From assembly GCA_900215285.1 (NCBI GenBank), contig OCMG01000002.1, positions 434,001-498,000 of the forward strand: a DNA stretch of 64,000 nt, written 5' to 3'. The notes beneath the pieces were generated by a model. That model was not told where the DNA came from. It searched no databases and was given only the letters and a program-made list of their open reading frames with translations. This document shows, piece after piece, positions 62,370 to 64,000 of the stretch. Origin of the DNA: Ensifer adhaerens (lineage in GTDB: Bacteria; Pseudomonadota; Alphaproteobacteria; Rhizobiales; Rhizobiaceae). The translations under genes and the position numbers were made by a program. Position 1 is the stretch's first letter. Each line of letters begins with the position of its first letter.

Positions 62370-64000
62370 ATGTCATTTCTTACACAGATGAAAAAGTCAT
62401 CACAGAGCCAGACAGCGGTCGAAGAAATCAATCGTCTGACGGCAGCATTCAATGACGGCGACGTTTCGGCGCGCGCCAATCTGAGCGGCGCCACGGGGGG
62501 CGCGCGAGACATCCTGGAAGTCGTGAATGCGCTTCTGGAAGCAGCAACACGGCCGATCAACGGTCTCGGCCAATCGATCGCACACATGTCCAGCGAACAC
62601 GATCTGGGCGACATCGACGTCAAGATCCCGGTTGAGAACTTCAAAGGCAACTTTGCCGTCATGGCGAAGGGCATCAACGACATGGTTGCCGGCCACATCG
62701 CGGTCAAGAAGAAGGCCATGGCCTGCGTGAAGGAACTCAGCGAGGGGAATTTCGATGCGCCCCTCGACAGGTTCCCGGGCAAGAAAGCCTTCATCAACGA
62801 GACCATCGAGACGCTGCGCGCCAACCTGCGTGGGCTGATCACCGAAATGAACACGATGTCCACCGAGCACGACAAGGGTGACATCGATATCTTCGTGCCG
62901 GTGGAACGCTTCAAGGGCGATTTTGCCGTGATGGCCAAGGGCATCAACGATATGGTCGCGGGCCATATCGCGGTGAAGAAGAAGGCCATGGCCTGCGTCA
63001 AGGCCTTTGGTGAAGGCAATTTCGATGCACCGCTCGAACAGTTCCCGGGCAAAAAAGCCTTTATCAACGAGACGATCGAAGCGCTGCGTGGCAACTTCCG
63101 CGCCATCATCTCCGAGCTTCAGCGGCTCATTGCGGCCTCCACCGAGGGCAAGCTGAGCGAGCGTGGAGCCGCCAACAACTTCGTCGGCGACTTCTCCAAG
63201 CTGGTCACCGGCATCAATGGCATGCTCGACGCCATCATCCTGCCGATCGCCGAAGGCAATCGCGTGCTGGAACTCGTGAGCACCGGCGACCTCAGGCAAT
63301 ATGTCGAGATCGAGTGCGAAGGCGACCATGAAAAGATGAAGGACGCCATCAACACGCTGGTCGCGCAACTCTCGAACGTTGCCGTCGGCATTGCGTCCGC
63401 CGCCGATCAGGTCGCTGCGGGCAGCCAACAATTGTCCTCAGCCGCCGAACAGCTGTCGCAAGGGGTCAGCGAACAGGCCGCCTCGGGCGAGGAAGCTTCC
63501 GCCTCGATGGAAGAGATGGCGGCCAACATCAAGCAGAACGCTGACAACGCCGCCCAGACGGAAAAGATCGCCCGTCAGTCGTCGAAGGATGCCGAAGCCT
63601 CCGGCGAAGCCGTCAACAAGGCCGTCAACGCCATGCGCACGATTGCAGAGAAGATCTCGATCGTTCAGGAAATCGCCCGCCAGACCGACCTCCTCGCTCT
63701 GAACGCCGCTGTGGAAGCAGCGCGTGCCGGCGAACATGGTCGCGGTTTCGCGGTCGTAGCCTCGGAAGTGCGCAAGCTTGCCGAACGCAGCCAGCTGGCA
63801 GCTGCCGAAATCTCCGGCCTGTCCGGCGAAACGGTGAAGGTTGCGACCGAAGCCGGCGACATGCTCTCGAAGCTGGTTCCGGATATCCGCAAGACGGCCG
63901 AACTGGTGGCCGAAATCTCGGCTGCCTGCCGCGAGCAGGACATCGGCGCAAGCCAGATCAACGAAGCGATCCAGCAGCTCGACAAGGTGACCCAGCAGAA
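62370..64000 (+). CDS. Soluble multi-HAMP methyl-accepting chemotaxis protein (MCP 3, partial)
   Basis: Receptor lacking any membrane segment; ATG 62370 follows GGGGG, and 543 codons are visible before the window ends. Residues 73-162 and 163-252 are a direct duplication of a 90-residue HAMP-like unit ([11 protein letters not shown] and [11 protein letters not shown], each followed by [20 protein letters not shown]). A further HAMP-like segment ([16 protein letters not shown]) and the shared signalling domain follow. A cytoplasmic poly-HAMP receptor would sense an internal signal or partner protein. Its hairpin matches MCP 1 and 2. Confidence 0.92.
   Translation, partial: MSFLTQMKKSSQSQTAVEEINRLTAAFNDGDVSARANLSGATGGARDILEVVNALLEAATRPINGLGQSIAHMSSEHDLGDIDVKIPVENFKGNFAVMAKGINDMVAGHIAVKKKAMACVKELSEGNFDAPLDRFPGKKAFINETIETLRANLRGLITEMNTMSTEHDKGDIDIFVPVERFKGDFAVMAKGINDMVAGHIAVKKKAMACVKAFGEGNFDAPLEQFPGKKAFINETIEALRGNFRAIISELQRLIAASTEGKLSERGAANNFVGDFSKLVTGINGMLDAIILPIAEGNRVLELVSTGDLRQYVEIECEGDHEKMKDAINTLVAQLSNVAVGIASAADQVAAGSQQLSSAAEQLSQGVSEQAASGEEASASMEEMAANIKQNADNAAQTEKIARQSSKDAEASGEAVNKAVNAMRTIAEKISIVQEIARQTDLLALNAAVEAARAGEHGRGFAVVASEVRKLAERSQLAAAEISGLSGETVKVATEAGDMLSKLVPDIRKTAELVAEISAACREQDIGASQINEAIQQLDKVTQQ
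62586..63125 (+). repeat. In-frame 270-bp tandem duplication in MCP 3
   Basis: Units 62586-62855 and 62856-63125 encode two 90-residue HAMP-like modules that share [27 protein letters not shown] and [13 protein letters not shown] word for word, with scattered differences elsewhere. A clean tandem duplication of exactly 90 codons. Confidence 0.85.

Noticed and set aside
58402..64000. Repeats in the receptor genes as a CRISPR-like or mobile-element signal
   Set aside because: The repeats are in-frame coding modules of chemoreceptors with no spacers, transposase or terminal inverted repeats.

Overview
The window reads as chromosomal or chromid DNA of an alphaproteobacterium of the Rhizobiales, most likely Rhizobiaceae. 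The grounds are the dctB/dctA pair with a sigma-54 promoter, many MalK-type and BMP-type ABC importers, GC-rich genes with tight ATGA/TGATG overlaps, FNR/FixK-type boxes and the style of the chemotaxis genes. I see no tRNA, rRNA, IS element, integrase, phage gene or CRISPR array. The content is catabolic, respiratory and chemotactic.

Layout. (1) 1-2967: divergent dctB (partial) and dctA, for C4-dicarboxylate uptake. (2) 3044-12083, minus strand: a nine-kilobase operon for unsaturated uronides of pectin type. It holds a GH105 hydrolase, kduI, a large unassigned protein, and a binding protein, two permeases and an ATPase. A divergent LacI-type regulator (12227-13273) faces it. (3) 13288-17805: a Gfo/Idh/MocA oxidoreductase and a GntR/UTRA regulator, divergent from a flavin-monooxygenase, aldo-keto reductase and flavin reductase operon. 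(4) 17802-39984: a bidirectional purine island. Leftward lie a BMP-family (nucleoside/purine) ABC importer, a Rieske-type oxygenase catalytic subunit without a Rieske cluster, and guanine deaminase. Rightward lie an acylphosphatase-like protein, a stand-alone Rieske protein, a GST-like protein, adenine deaminase, a LysR regulator, a two-subunit ThDP decarboxylase, a GMC oxidoreductase, an amidohydrolase, a second Rieske-less oxygenase subunit, a fused xanthine-dehydrogenase-type subunit with its 2Fe-2S partner, and an aldehyde dehydrogenase. (5) 40049-41982: an adhB-type aldehyde dehydrogenase with a DUF779 partner. (6) 42460-42783: a sigma-54 promoter feeding a short structured transcript that also carries a 30-codon ORF. 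(7) 43044-50184: cydDCABX (cytochrome bd) with FNR-type boxes and a divergent Rrf2 regulator. (8) 50276-51680: small membrane and periplasmic proteins and a BTLCP peptidase. (9) 51909-64000: a degenerate soluble MCP-like protein, then HD-GYP response regulator, STAS, cheY, cheA, cheW and three MCPs, the last cut by the window end.

The most interesting system is in the purine island. The oxygenase looks taken apart into separate genes: two catalytic subunits that keep the mononuclear-iron motif but lack Rieske ligands, one small Rieske protein, and a GST-like protein translationally coupled to it. This resembles the NdmC/NdmD/NdmE arrangement of bacterial caffeine N7-demethylation, but here the Rieske domain is a free-standing protein and no reductase is visible. 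With importer, deaminases and a molybdenum hydroxylase around it, I infer a pathway that strips a substituent from a modified purine and feeds the base to deamination and oxidation. The substrate cannot be read from the sequence.
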